Shown in pieces: positions 8,121-13,306 of a stretch of 33,092 nt of DNA. A program made the translations under genes and the position numbers. The notes beneath the pieces were generated by a model that saw only the letters and a program-made list of their open reading frames with translations, searched no databases and was not told where the DNA came from. Source of the DNA: a virus; the IMG/VR virus record IMGVR_UViG_3300025904_000008, positions 1 through 33,092 of that record; one strand, given 5' to 3'. How positions within the stretch are numbered: position 1 is the stretch's first letter; each line of letters opens with the position of its first letter.

Positions 8121-8268
8121 CGTGCAAGTACTCCACAGTGACGATCATGCAGTCGTCGTCGGTGATCTCGACCGACTTCATCTGCACAGGGATGTCAGCG
8201 CCTACTGTGATGAAGCGGCGATCAATCTCGTCCCCGTCCTTGTCAACGATCCTCCACACCGTTTTCAC
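8113..8268 (-). CDS. hypothetical protein, 51 aa
   Basis: A 51-residue protein, probably a small beta-barrel (KTVWRIVDKDGDEIDRRF then VEITDDDCMIVTVEYL). The GTG at 8268 is the best start because GGGGGAG lies six bases upstream; it lies inside the end of the preceding HTH gene (26-base overlap). Unknown function. Confidence 0.6.
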   Translation of the reverse strand: MKTVWRIVDKDGDEIDRRFITVGADIPVQMKSVEITDDDCMIVTVEYLHGA

Positions 8269-8503
8269 TGTGCTCCCCCTTCTTGAAGAACTGATCCGCC
8301 TTCTCGATGTCGATGACCGTCCGGCCACACAGACAACGTTCCTTGTCTACGTGGCCTTGTCGGATGTGGTAGTACACGAGCTGAGGTGCGATGCCGCGAA
8401 GCTTGCCGTAGTCCCGAGGCGACAGCTTGGTCGCACCCTCGAGATCGTCCAGCTCCATCTGGTGCATGAGCTCGTCGGTCCTGAAGACCCTGTCGTCGCT
8501 CAT
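8243..8503 (-). CDS. small helix-turn-helix (excisionase/MerR-like) protein
   Basis: An 86-residue protein whose centre (about 28-70) reads SPRDYGKLRGIAPQLVYYHI, then a short basic turn and VIDIEKADQFF. This is the pattern of a MerR/excisionase-type winged HTH that would bind DNA. A CLC pair sits in the wing. The 'xPQ(L/M)(V/M)Y' recognition-helix pattern recurs in the proteins at 11297-11791 and 15738-15986. It is second in the unit driven from 8743. Role as repressor, activator or directionality factor is not decidable here. Confidence 0.65.
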   Translation of the reverse strand: MSDDRVFRTDELMHQMELDDLEGATKLSPRDYGKLRGIAPQLVYYHIRQGHVDKERCLCGRTVIDIEKADQFFKKGEHSENGVEDR

Positions 8504-8505
8504 GA

Positions 8506-8715
8506 CTACAACGACGCGTCCTCGACCATCCAGCGCACATTCAACTCGCGCGAGGAAGCCGGAGCCGACCGGATACGTTGCCGAACGCCTCGCACCTTCG
8601 CCCGCGCGTTCGCCAGAGCGATAGCGATGCTGAACCCCGATTCACCACCTGAGACACCGTGCCAAACAGGTGCGGCTGTGAAGTGTGTGTCCTTGTATAG
8701 CTCTTCAAGACTCAT
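8506..8715 (-). CDS. hypothetical protein, 69 aa
   Basis: A 69-residue protein (MSLEELYKDTHF...) with an Ala/Arg-rich C-terminal half. The ATG at 8715 follows a purine-rich AGAGAGGAAAGAGGG leader. It is the first gene after the 8743 promoter and sits 2 bases before the HTH gene. Not recognised. Confidence 0.65.
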   Translation of the reverse strand: MSLEELYKDTHFTAAPVWHGVSGGESGFSIAIALANARAKVRGVRQRIRSAPASSRELNVRWMVEDASL

Positions 8716-8742
8716 GTCCCTCTTTCCTCTCTGTCTACTACA

Positions 8743-8772
8743 ATTATATAGCAGACCCCTCGGACCAAGCAA
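8743..8772 (-). promoter_or_regulatory. leftward sigma70-like promoter (CTATATAAT class)
   Basis: TTGCTT, 18-base spacer, TATAAT on the minus strand, ending 28 bases before the ATG at 8715. An A-rich tract (minus strand AAAAAGAA, about 8776-8783) lies just upstream of the -35, like an UP element. The 8788-8940 structured element begins 16 bases beyond the -35. Confidence 0.7.
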
Positions 8773-8787
8773 GGGTTCTTTTTATAG

Positions 8788-8940
8788 TCACCCTGTGGTC
8801 TTGGTGAGTTGAGCAGCGGGTAGTCTCTATCGCGTCTAACCTCCTGAGATTACGATTAGACATACAACTACCCCCTCCTCAACGGGTTACTGCGGCGATC
8901 GGTCTAACCGCGGTCTAAGTGATCGCCCAAGACCACAGGT
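8788..8940 (+). repeat. structured dispersed element, copy A
   Basis: This copy shares with 29766-29898 a 15-base block TCACCCTGTGGTCTT (8788-8802), a 21-base block at 8821-8841 (18/21 identical) and a 17-base block at 8902-8918 (14/17). The last two are 81 bases apart in both copies. Inverted repeats are nested: 8792-8804 with 8927-8939 (13 bp), 8809-8814 with 8878-8883, 8818-8824 with 8867-8873, 8834-8839 with 8856-8861, and 8894-8900 with 8921-8927. GTCTAA motifs occur in both orientations. It overlaps the last codons of the gene ending at 8904 and lies just upstream of a promoter. It could be a protein-binding array or a folded RNA. Confidence 0.75.
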
Positions 8941-9227
8941 GTGTTCTCAAAGAGATGCATGATCACACCAAAGCCGCCGACCAGTGACTTGATGTACTGG
9001 GCGGGAGCGTCAGCACTGTCCTTGACGACTGCACCGGTTGGGACTAGGACGAAAGACCTCTCGACCAGTTCGGGTTCGCGATTGCGTACGAGCACCCACG
9101 CCATAAGGCCTTGACCGAAGACGCTGTTCTGGAAAGCGACCTCGAGGATGGGTTCGTGCGCAGGCATCTGTACCTTGCAGGAGAAGTCCGTCAGCAGACC
9201 TTCGAGGCTGTACTTGTATACCCTCAC
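8904..9227 (-). CDS. DUF7352-like small phage protein
   Basis: A 107-residue protein with the order 'VYKYSL', 'MPAHEPILEVAFQ', 'AWVLV', 'ERSFVLVPTG', which resembles the small DUF7352-type proteins of phages and bacteria. I am moderately sure of that match. The GTG at 9227 gives a 4-base GTGA overlap with the upstream stop; a TTG one codon earlier is the alternative. The final ~12 codons lie inside structured element A, so the C-terminus may have been supplied by that element. Function unknown. Confidence 0.6.
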   Translation of the reverse strand: MRVYKYSLEGLLTDFSCKVQMPAHEPILEVAFQNSVFGQGLMAWVLVRNREPELVERSFVLVPTGAVVKDSADAPAQYIKSLVGGFGVIMHLFENTPVVLGDHLDRG

Positions 9228-9403
9228 CAACTTGTCCTTCGCATCAGTTCTGCCGTGATCTGATCAACGGTGTCTTGGGCCGACTGCAGCTCAGCGAGAG
9301 GTGCGTCGGACACTTGGAGGATGCCGAGCTCGCCGGCTGCAAGCGTCAGAGCTGAGAACAGCGACGTGGTATCCTGCTGCTGGTAGTTAGGAGGCATCGA
9401 CAT
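9224..9403 (-). CDS. hypothetical protein, 59 aa
   Basis: A 59-residue helical protein (SLFSALTLAAGELGILQV then LAELQSAQDTVDQITAELM), possibly a coiled-coil dimer. ATG at 9403 (alternative 9397); GGTGAG lies upstream, and it overlaps the end of the small membrane-protein gene. Not recognised. Confidence 0.6.
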   Translation of the reverse strand: MSMPPNYQQQDTTSLFSALTLAAGELGILQVSDAPLAELQSAQDTVDQITAELMRRTSW

Positions 9404-9503
9404 CGTACTCACCGACTTCTTCCATCGCACGCCGCTCCCAGTAGAGGTCGTACAACCAGGCACCGACGATGCCACCTGCAATTCCGATGACGAATGTGAT
9501 CAT
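9387..9503 (-). CDS. small single-pass membrane protein, 38 aa
   Basis: A 38-residue peptide. Residues ~3-20 (TFVIGIAGGIVGAWLYDL) form one transmembrane helix, followed by a charged WERRAMEEVGEYD tail. The ATG at 9503 overlaps the upstream stop as ATGA. Small membrane peptides of this kind are common in actinophages and may alter envelope properties or exclude other phages. Role not known. Confidence 0.65.
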   Translation of the reverse strand: MITFVIGIAGGIVGAWLYDLYWERRAMEEVGEYDVDAS

Positions 9504-9844
9504 GCCAGCTCCTTCGCTGCCTGGATGAGTTCGCACTCCTCGTAGTGGATGATCGACCCGTCGTCGTTCTCGACCATCGACTGGCAGGTGCACTTGAGGT
9601 CTTCTTCCCACGTCTCCGACCGCTCCTCGATCGTCAGGTAGCTGCTGCACTGAGCGATGGTGGGGTTGCCGTCCCCGAGCATCGCGTCGAGTGCTGCAAC
9701 AGCATCGGAGTAGTCCGAGTGCCGGCCCTTGGCGAGGGCGTGCCTCCGGAAGTTGATCGGCGTGTCAGGCAGGTAACGCAGGACTGCGAAGTCGTACGTG
9801 ATGACCTTGACCTGACGTTCCGTGTCAGTGGTTTCGGTGATCAT
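9500..9844 (-). CDS. hypothetical protein, 114 aa
   Basis: A 114-residue acidic protein with CTC near residue 85 and two further cysteines (CSSY, CEL). The ATG at 9844 is 1 base after the upstream stop. Tightly packed operon position; no recognised domain. Confidence 0.65.
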   Translation of the reverse strand: MITETTDTERQVKVITYDFAVLRYLPDTPINFRRHALAKGRHSDYSDAVAALDAMLGDGNPTIAQCSSYLTIEERSETWEEDLKCTCQSMVENDDGSIIHYEECELIQAAKELA

Positions 9845-9845
9845 G

Positions 9846-10043
9846 TCAGCGACCTACCTGTGTGCCGAGCAGCGTGCAGTCGGATGCGGGGTGATCAGCG
9901 GCAAGGCAGGCCGAGACGACCTTCTCCTGCTCCTCGATCTTCCGCATCTTGGTCTGGTGTGTTGTGACACCGATCGTTGCGATGAGTACGATCACTACCG
10001 CTGCGACGCAGACGAACAACGTCTTCCATGGTGTATCTCTCAT
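9846..10043 (-). CDS. small membrane-anchored protein, 65 aa
   Basis: A 65-residue protein with a single transmembrane helix at ~8-28 (TLFVCVAAVVIVLIATIGV), then a charged linker and a C-terminal part with two cysteines (SACLAADHPASDCTLLG) that could form a disulfide outside the cell. It could equally be an uncleaved signal anchor. The start is 1 base after the preceding stop. Confidence 0.7.
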   Translation of the reverse strand: MRDTPWKTLFVCVAAVVIVLIATIGVTTHQTKMRKIEEQEKVVSACLAADHPASDCTLLGTQVGR

Positions 10044-10044
10044 G

Positions 10045-10386
10045 TCATCCTCCGTGTGGGTTGTAGACCTCGGAGCCGCCCTCTTGGGTCTCGGCCTCGA
10101 GCTGCTTGCGGATGTTGTCCTGGATGCGCGTCTCGGTCTCCTGCGACAGCTTCGGGAACTGCTTCGGGCCGAGCTGCGAGTAGGCCTGCGGGATGGAACC
10201 GTCGGGGTTGACCTGGACGATCCAGTTGGTGTCGAGCCAGATGCAGAGCGGGTTGCGACAGAAGATGATGTGCAGCTCGACCCTCGCTCCCTGGGTGTCG
10301 CTCCACCGGTGCTTGGTCTCGACGTCCTCGCCTGGCTTGCCGCACTTGGGGCACTCCTTGGCTTGCTCGAACGTTGTCTCAGACAT
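10045..10386 (-). CDS. zinc-ribbon protein, 113 aa
   Basis: A 113-residue protein with CPKC at 12-15 and C43xxxxC48 (FCRNPLC) about 28 residues on, a plausible zinc ribbon, and a helical Glu/Gln-rich C-terminus. ATG at 10386 with GGAGAGG upstream. Unknown partner. Confidence 0.7.
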   Translation of the reverse strand: MSETTFEQAKECPKCGKPGEDVETKHRWSDTQGARVELHIIFCRNPLCIWLDTNWIVQVNPDGSIPQAYSQLGPKQFPKLSQETETRIQDNIRKQLEAETQEGGSEVYNPHGG

Positions 10387-10495
10387 GACCTCTCCTCTGA
10401 CGTCGGTGCTGTTGGTGTCGCTCGCGCTGTCGGCGCAAGTCAGGTTCGTAGAGCAGACGGTAGTACTTCAGCACGCGCTTGCGCTGTCTACCCAT
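10379..10495 (-). CDS. small Arg-rich protein, 38 aa
   Basis: A 38-residue ORF (MGRQRKRVLKYYRLLYEP..., ending in Arg/Gln/His clusters). More than a third of residues are Arg or Lys. ATG at 10495 preceded by AGGTGG. It overlaps the upstream stop by 8 bases and the next start by 8 bases, and would otherwise leave the only gap in this part of the operon. Could bind nucleic acid; existence is moderately supported. Confidence 0.5.
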   Translation of the reverse strand: MGRQRKRVLKYYRLLYEPDLRRQRERHQQHRRQRRGHV

Positions 10496-10973
10496 CCACC
10501 TGTACTTCGTCGTCATCGGTCACAACCTCCGTTCCGAACTTGTTGCCGAGGAACTCGTTGACGCTCTCTTGCCACTCTTCCAGCTCGGACACACGATTGA
10601 TCAGTGCCTCGATCTGTTCGTTGGCAGCGTCGAGTCGGGTGGGCTGCCGAGGCTTCTTCACCTCTTGGTCTAGGAACGCCTCGAGGGTGGGCTCGTAGAT
10701 CAGCTCCCACTGCGACATCGCCGTCCCGCCTCCGCGTCGCAGCTGCCTGATGCAGCCCATTCGCATCAGTGCCTTGCGGACCGACGTGTAGTACGGAACT
10801 GACAGGTTGAGCTTGGACGTGATCAGTGTCGTGAGGAAGCCCTCGTACACGATCATCGTCTTGCCATCCTCAGCGGATGGGATTGCGGAGGCCTCTGCCA
10901 ACATGGTGGCGTAGGTGCGCTCGCAGTGCGCGTAGAGCGCTGGCGGTGCGGGTGCCTCCGTATCGGTTGTCAT
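10488..10973 (-). CDS. winged-helix DNA-binding protein with coiled-coil tail
   Basis: A 161-residue protein. Residues ~38-95 (MIVYEGFLTTLITSKLNLSV, then YYTSVRKALMRMGCIRQLRR, then a Gly-rich wing and SQWELIYEP) fit a winged helix-turn-helix. Residues ~110-145 form a coiled coil (DAANEQIEALINRVSELEEW), so it probably dimerises. It could be a transcriptional regulator or a replication-initiation factor; the sequence does not decide. The ATG at 10973 is preceded by AGGAAGG and lies within the 3' end of the upstream ORF. Confidence 0.65.
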   Translation of the reverse strand: MTTDTEAPAPPALYAHCERTYATMLAEASAIPSAEDGKTMIVYEGFLTTLITSKLNLSVPYYTSVRKALMRMGCIRQLRRGGGTAMSQWELIYEPTLEAFLDQEVKKPRQPTRLDAANEQIEALINRVSELEEWQESVNEFLGNKFGTEVVTDDDEVQVDG

Positions 10974-11169
10974 GGTTCACCACCTTCCTTCTGATAGCCT
11001 CGACCTCGAGGCGATCGGTTGTTGCGTCCTGCATGACATCGACGAAGGTGTCGAAGTCAGGTAAGGTCGCATGGTCTGCGGACATAGCCAGCTCGGCCTC
11101 GTGCATACCCTGCAGGTGCATGTCGAGTACTGTGAGAAGGACAGTCCGCTCTTTCTCGTTCAGTTCCAT
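10870..11169 (-). CDS. hypothetical protein, 99 aa, long overlap
   Basis: A 99-residue protein. The N-terminal ~70 residues look like a normal helical domain (MELNEKERTVLLTVLDMHL). The last ~30, coded in a 104-base overlap with the winged-helix gene, are Arg/His-rich and look like read-through of another gene's frame. The true product may end earlier through a sequence variant or may really carry this tail. ATG at 11169, AAGGT upstream. It is the first gene after the 11203-11242 terminator. Confidence 0.6.
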   Translation of the reverse strand: MELNEKERTVLLTVLDMHLQGMHEAELAMSADHATLPDFDTFVDVMQDATTDRLEVEAIRRKVVNHDNRYGGTRTASALRALRAHLRHHVGRGLRNPIR

Positions 11170-11202
11170 ATTTACCTTCGTATCACATGTCAGGAAGAAG
11201 GC

Positions 11203-11242
11203 GGGGAGGGAGCACCGAGGTTCGGCAAGGTGCTCCCTCCCC
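11203..11242 (-). terminator. strong hairpin terminator
   Basis: A perfect 14-bp stem, 11203-11216 with 11229-11242, around a 12-base loop. It lies between the stop of the HTH gene at 11297 and the next start at 11169. A second GC-rich inverted repeat (GAGGCC about 11249-11254 with GGCCTC about 11273-11278) precedes it. There is no T-tract, but the stability is high. Confidence 0.8.
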
Positions 11243-11296
11243 AGGGTAGGAGGCCCGCATCGGGGGACAGCGCGGCCTCAACCCTCCCTCAGGGGG

Positions 11297-11791
11297 TCAC
11301 TCGGCCTCGGACACGGAGGCGTCGCCGGCGTCGGACGACTCGCCCTTCTCGGCGGCCTCCCGCTCCCGCTTGGCCTTGTTCTCCGCGGCCTTGTCGGCCT
11401 TGGCCTTGGCGTTGGCCTTCTTGTCGTCGACGCGCTTGTTCTTGCGCTCCCACCAGGCAACGCCGTCGTCGATCTTGAGCGCCTCGCGCTCCACACCGAT
11501 GGAGTCCTGCACCTTCTCGATCGGGAAGGGGTCGTCCTTCGGAGCGTTCTTCTTGTACGAGTACACCATCTGCGGACGCACCTCGGTGAGGACGTTGCCG
11601 TCGCGGTCCTTCTGCAGACCGCGCTGCTCGAGGATCTTCGCGAAGCCGACCGGCGTCACGTAGCCGTCGGGCAGCTGTCCGCGCTTGGGCTCGGACTTCT
11701 TCGACTCCTTGGGAGCGTCGGCGGTGGCCTCGGGACCGTTGCTGTCCGTGGTCTCCTCGACGTCCGCCTGAGCCTGTGACTGTCGTGCCAT
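11297..11791 (-). CDS. HTH protein with Lys/Ala/Glu-rich tail
   Basis: A 164-residue protein in three parts: a polar disordered N-terminus (~1-40), a small HTH-like domain (~45-125, with GYVTPVGFAKILEQRGL and VRPQMVYSYKK), and a highly charged Ala/Lys/Glu tail. The middle aligns with the 82-residue protein at 15738-15986 (AxxL.E..GL...RPQMVYSY), so the two are paralogues, and Xis/MerR-type DNA binding is likely. ATG at 11791 is preferred; a GTG at 11800 is possible. It is the only gene of a unit with its own promoter, tRNA-like leader and strong terminator. Confidence 0.7.
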   Translation of the reverse strand: MARQSQAQADVEETTDSNGPEATADAPKESKKSEPKRGQLPDGYVTPVGFAKILEQRGLQKDRDGNVLTEVRPQMVYSYKKNAPKDDPFPIEKVQDSIGVEREALKIDDGVAWWERKNKRVDDKKANAKAKADKAAENKAKREREAAEKGESSDAGDASVSEAE

Positions 11792-11819
11792 TTGGATCAC
11801 TTACCTTTCTCGCACCTCT

Positions 11820-11856
11820 GCAGGTGCCCCTTGTTCGCCGGATACCCTCTGTATCC
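11820..11856 (-). other. two leader hairpins upstream of the HTH gene
   Basis: On the minus strand, CGGATAC/GTATCCG (7 bp) around a 5-base loop is followed by a GCACCT/AGGTGC (6 bp) hairpin that ends near the Shine-Dalgarno of the 11791 gene. Together with the tRNA-like fold they make this ~165-base leader almost fully structured. They may control translation or protect the processed 5' end. Confidence 0.5.
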
Positions 11857-11873
11857 GATCTGCGTTGTTGCGT

Positions 11874-11928
11874 GGGATGCCAGGAATCGAACCCGGGTTG
11901 CTAACGCTCTGCCACTGAGCTACATCCC
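11874..11928 (-). ncRNA. tRNA-like RNA lacking the anticodon arm
   Basis: The minus strand shows an acceptor GGGATG paired to CATCCC, the TA at positions 8-9, a D arm GCTC-AGTGGCA-GAGC and a perfect T arm CCGGG-TTCGATT-CCTGG with the invariant GTTCGA. Between D and T arms only 9 bases (GTTAGCAAC) remain where about 26 would hold the anticodon stem-loop and variable loop. No CCA is encoded. It lies ~45 bases downstream of a leftward promoter and ~80 upstream of the HTH gene. It cannot decode. It may be a decayed tRNA or a tRNA mimic, for example an RNase P/Z processing signal. Confidence 0.75.
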
Positions 11929-11977
11929 TGCCACTCAACTAAGAGACTACGTACTAGCTGCGCTGCTACATGCTTCA

Positions 11978-12007
11978 ATTATATAGCAACCTCGCTAGGA
12001 CATTCAC
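11978..12007 (-). promoter_or_regulatory. leftward promoter (CTATATAAT class)
   Basis: TATAAT (11978-11983) within CTATATAAT on the minus strand, with the spacer ending GCGAGGTTGC. That spacer is nearly identical to the one at 14421. The -35 at 18 bases is weak (GTGAAT), so the conserved extended -10 region may carry recognition. It would transcribe the tRNA-like RNA and the HTH gene. Confidence 0.65.
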
Positions 12008-12030
12008 GCCCGTATCGCGGGTGCTTTTTT
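12007..12030 (+). terminator. hairpin followed by T6 (plus-strand sense)
   Basis: CGCCCG-TATCG-CGGGTG (one G.T pair) followed by CTTTTTT reads as a Rho-independent terminator in the rightward direction, where no gene is seen. It sits between the leftward gene ending at 12060 and the 11978 promoter, so it may block antisense reading or, as a bare hairpin, end the leftward unit. The minus-strand A6 could act as an UP element. Confidence 0.5.
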
Positions 12031-12059
12031 GCGAGTTGTCTAACTTCCGTCCTGGGAGT

Positions 12060-12308
12060 TCACTCGTCCTGGTATGGTGTAACCGGATCGCCTTCCCCAT
12101 TCCACGGCTTCGGCCCGCTCGTGGCTTCTTCTACTATGGTTCTGGCAATCTCTCTGCGGTGCTCAGGTGAGGACAGGTATGACCACTCCTTCATCCGCTC
12201 GGCATGTTCAGCCTCGAGCTGTGCCAGCGTCCTCGTTGGCAGGAACTGTAGGTCCGTCGAAGTGAATCCAGGTTCCGATGGTGACTCTGAAGGAGATGAA
12301 TCGTCCAT
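12060..12308 (-). CDS. hypothetical protein, 82 aa
   Basis: An ORF with a Ser/Pro-rich N-terminus followed by a charged helical region (LAQLEAEHAERMKEWSYL, PEHRREIARTIVEEA) and ending VTPYQDE. The start is uncertain: ATG 12308 gives a 101-base overlap with the preceding gene, while an internal ATG near 12191 gives a 44-residue product with almost no overlap. The helical C-terminal part is the reliable portion. Not recognised. Confidence 0.45.
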   Translation of the reverse strand: MDDSSPSESPSEPGFTSTDLQFLPTRTLAQLEAEHAERMKEWSYLSSPEHRREIARTIVEEATSGPKPWNGEGDPVTPYQDE

Positions 12309-12459
12309 CGAAGGCTGTGCTCGCGATGTAGAACCTGCTTGGGCCGGAGAAGTCTGCTGCGTGGAACGTTGCGCCCATGAAGTCAGCCAAGCGAAGGACG
12401 TCCGCTTCCGTTTCCGGTGTGCCGAGTATTCCTCCCGTCGATGTGTCATGGAGTGTCAT
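12208..12459 (-). CDS. hypothetical protein, 83 aa
   Basis: An 83-residue protein, probably a compact alpha/beta domain (ETEADVLRLADFMGATFHAADF, RFISFRVTIGTWIHFDGP). The ATG at 12459 overlaps the secreted-protein stop as ATGA, which fixes the start; longer readings extend into that gene. Function unknown. Confidence 0.65.
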   Translation of the reverse strand: MTLHDTSTGGILGTPETEADVLRLADFMGATFHAADFSGPSRFYIASTAFDGRFISFRVTIGTWIHFDGPTVPANEDAGTARG

Positions 12460-12749
12460 CTCTTCCAGCACCAGCCGTCCTTGCGGTCCAGCTTGTGGTT
12501 GACGAAGAAGACACACGTGATGCGCTCGAGTGTGCGCCCGTTGTTGTTCACCACACGACGATTCACCTGGTAGTGCGAAGGTGCCGAGCCGTCTCCTTGG
12601 GACCAGAAGCAGTTGGTGCTGCTGGGTGTAGCGCAGTCACGCTCCATCCATCGGGTCTGCGGGTGCAGCTCCGAGGTGGCGAACGACGCGACGGGCGCGC
12701 CGATGAGGAGTCCTGCCAAGACTCCTACGGTTGTTGACTTGATGTTCAT
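12456..12749 (-). CDS. small secreted four-Cys protein (paralogue 1)
   Basis: A 97-residue protein with a signal peptide (MNIKSTTVGVLAGLLIGAPV, cleavage near SFA about residue 24). The mature ~70 residues hold four cysteines in the order W-x4-C-x8-C-x-W ... C-x-FFV ... DRK-x3-CW. The same frame occurs in the protein at 14082-14390, so they are diverged duplicates of a disulfide-stabilised exported domain. The ATG at 12749 follows AAGGAAA. The 14-base TCACCCTGTGGTCT motif lies just upstream on the same strand (12771-12784). The function is unknown; host-surface or culture-medium action is inferred. Confidence 0.75.
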   Translation of the reverse strand: MNIKSTTVGVLAGLLIGAPVASFATSELHPQTRWMERDCATPSSTNCFWSQGDGSAPSHYQVNRRVVNNNGRTLERITCVFFVNHKLDRKDGWCWKR

Positions 12750-12770
12750 TGCGGTTTCCTTTCGTTGCAC

Positions 12771-12784
12771 AGACCACAGGGTGA
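12771..12784 (-). repeat. single copy of the TCACCCTGTGGTCT motif
   Basis: An exact 14-base match, on the minus strand, to the 5' block of the structured elements at 8788 and 29766, here alone and 21 bases upstream of a secreted-protein start. It may be an operator-like site or a decayed copy. Confidence 0.6.
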
Positions 12785-12800
12785 TCGGTAATGGTTGGGC

Positions 12801-12983
12801 CTAGGACAGCAGACGCCTGCGCAGCTCCGCTTCGGGTACTTGCATAAGGTCGTCGATGTACGCCTTGCAGGTGTCGCATTCGTCAGACGGTTGGTGTCCA
12901 TGTTCTTGTGCTATCTCCACGAACGCCGCGATGGCTTCCAGCTGTAGAGGTGTCGCATCCTCAGGTATGGTGAGCTTGTCCAT
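12801..12983 (-). CDS. hypothetical protein, 60 aa
   Basis: A 60-residue acidic helical protein with CDTC and nearby histidines (QEHGHQPSDECDTCKAYI), so a small metal site is possible. Start TAATG-coupled to the preceding 47-residue gene. Not recognised. Confidence 0.65.
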   Translation of the reverse strand: MDKLTIPEDATPLQLEAIAAFVEIAQEHGHQPSDECDTCKAYIDDLMQVPEAELRRRLLS

Positions 12984-13126
12984 TAGTCCTCCCTCTCGAA
13001 TCCGAGCTCCGTCATCCCGTCGTTGCGGGCCTCACGAAGCGTTTCCGTCAGGTGCTCGGCTGTGACGTGTTCGCGGTAGATGACCCAGTTGCCATCCTTC
13101 GAACCTGTGATGGTGTATTCAGGCAT
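12983..13126 (-). CDS. hypothetical protein, 47 aa
   Basis: A 47-residue ORF starting MPEYTITGSKDGNWVIYREH and ending GFERED. ATG at 13126 is TGATG-coupled to the gene upstream and its TAA overlaps the next ATG. The couplings on both sides and the beta-then-helix composition make it a likely real small gene of unknown role. Confidence 0.6.
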   Translation of the reverse strand: MPEYTITGSKDGNWVIYREHVTAEHLTETLREARNDGMTELGFERED

Positions 13127-13305
13127 CAGTCCTCCACTAGGTGGCTGCGTGTACTGATGTACACGCGGTGTCTGTCTTTGGGGTCGGTCTCGTCGCCTGC
13201 GGACACCGCGTAGGTGTCGAACACGTGCGACTCGCCGAAAGCGATGACGACCTCTGCGTCTTGGTCTTCCTCGTTGAGGTATGCGATCATGTCTGCGACC
13301 CTCAT
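13126..13305 (-). CDS. hypothetical protein, 59 aa
   Basis: A 59-residue protein, MRVADMIAYLNEEDQDAEVV..., matching the pattern of small phage proteins with an N-terminal 'xVxDLIxxLxxxDPDAEV' helix followed by beta strands. That pattern is widespread in actinophages, but its role is unknown. ATG at 13305 lies 1 base after the upstream stop. Confidence 0.7.
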   Translation of the reverse strand: MRVADMIAYLNEEDQDAEVVIAFGESHVFDTYAVSAGDETDPKDRHRVYISTRSHLVED

Positions 13306-13306
13306 G

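Noticed and set aside
8788-8940. Insertion sequence or complete MITE
   Set aside because: No transposase and no target-site duplication are seen; in the second copy the outer inverted repeat ends before the shared 17-base block, so the ends are not conserved as transposon termini.
10877-11779. 300-codon plus-strand ORF spanning three leftward genes
   Set aside because: It crosses a strong terminator hairpin and several coupled genes, and its sequence is low-complexity Leu/Gly/Arg.
11874-11928. Functional tRNA or part of a tmRNA
   Set aside because: There is no anticodon arm, so it cannot decode; tmRNA has separated halves with an internal coding region and a reduced D stem, whereas here the D arm is intact and the halves are contiguous.
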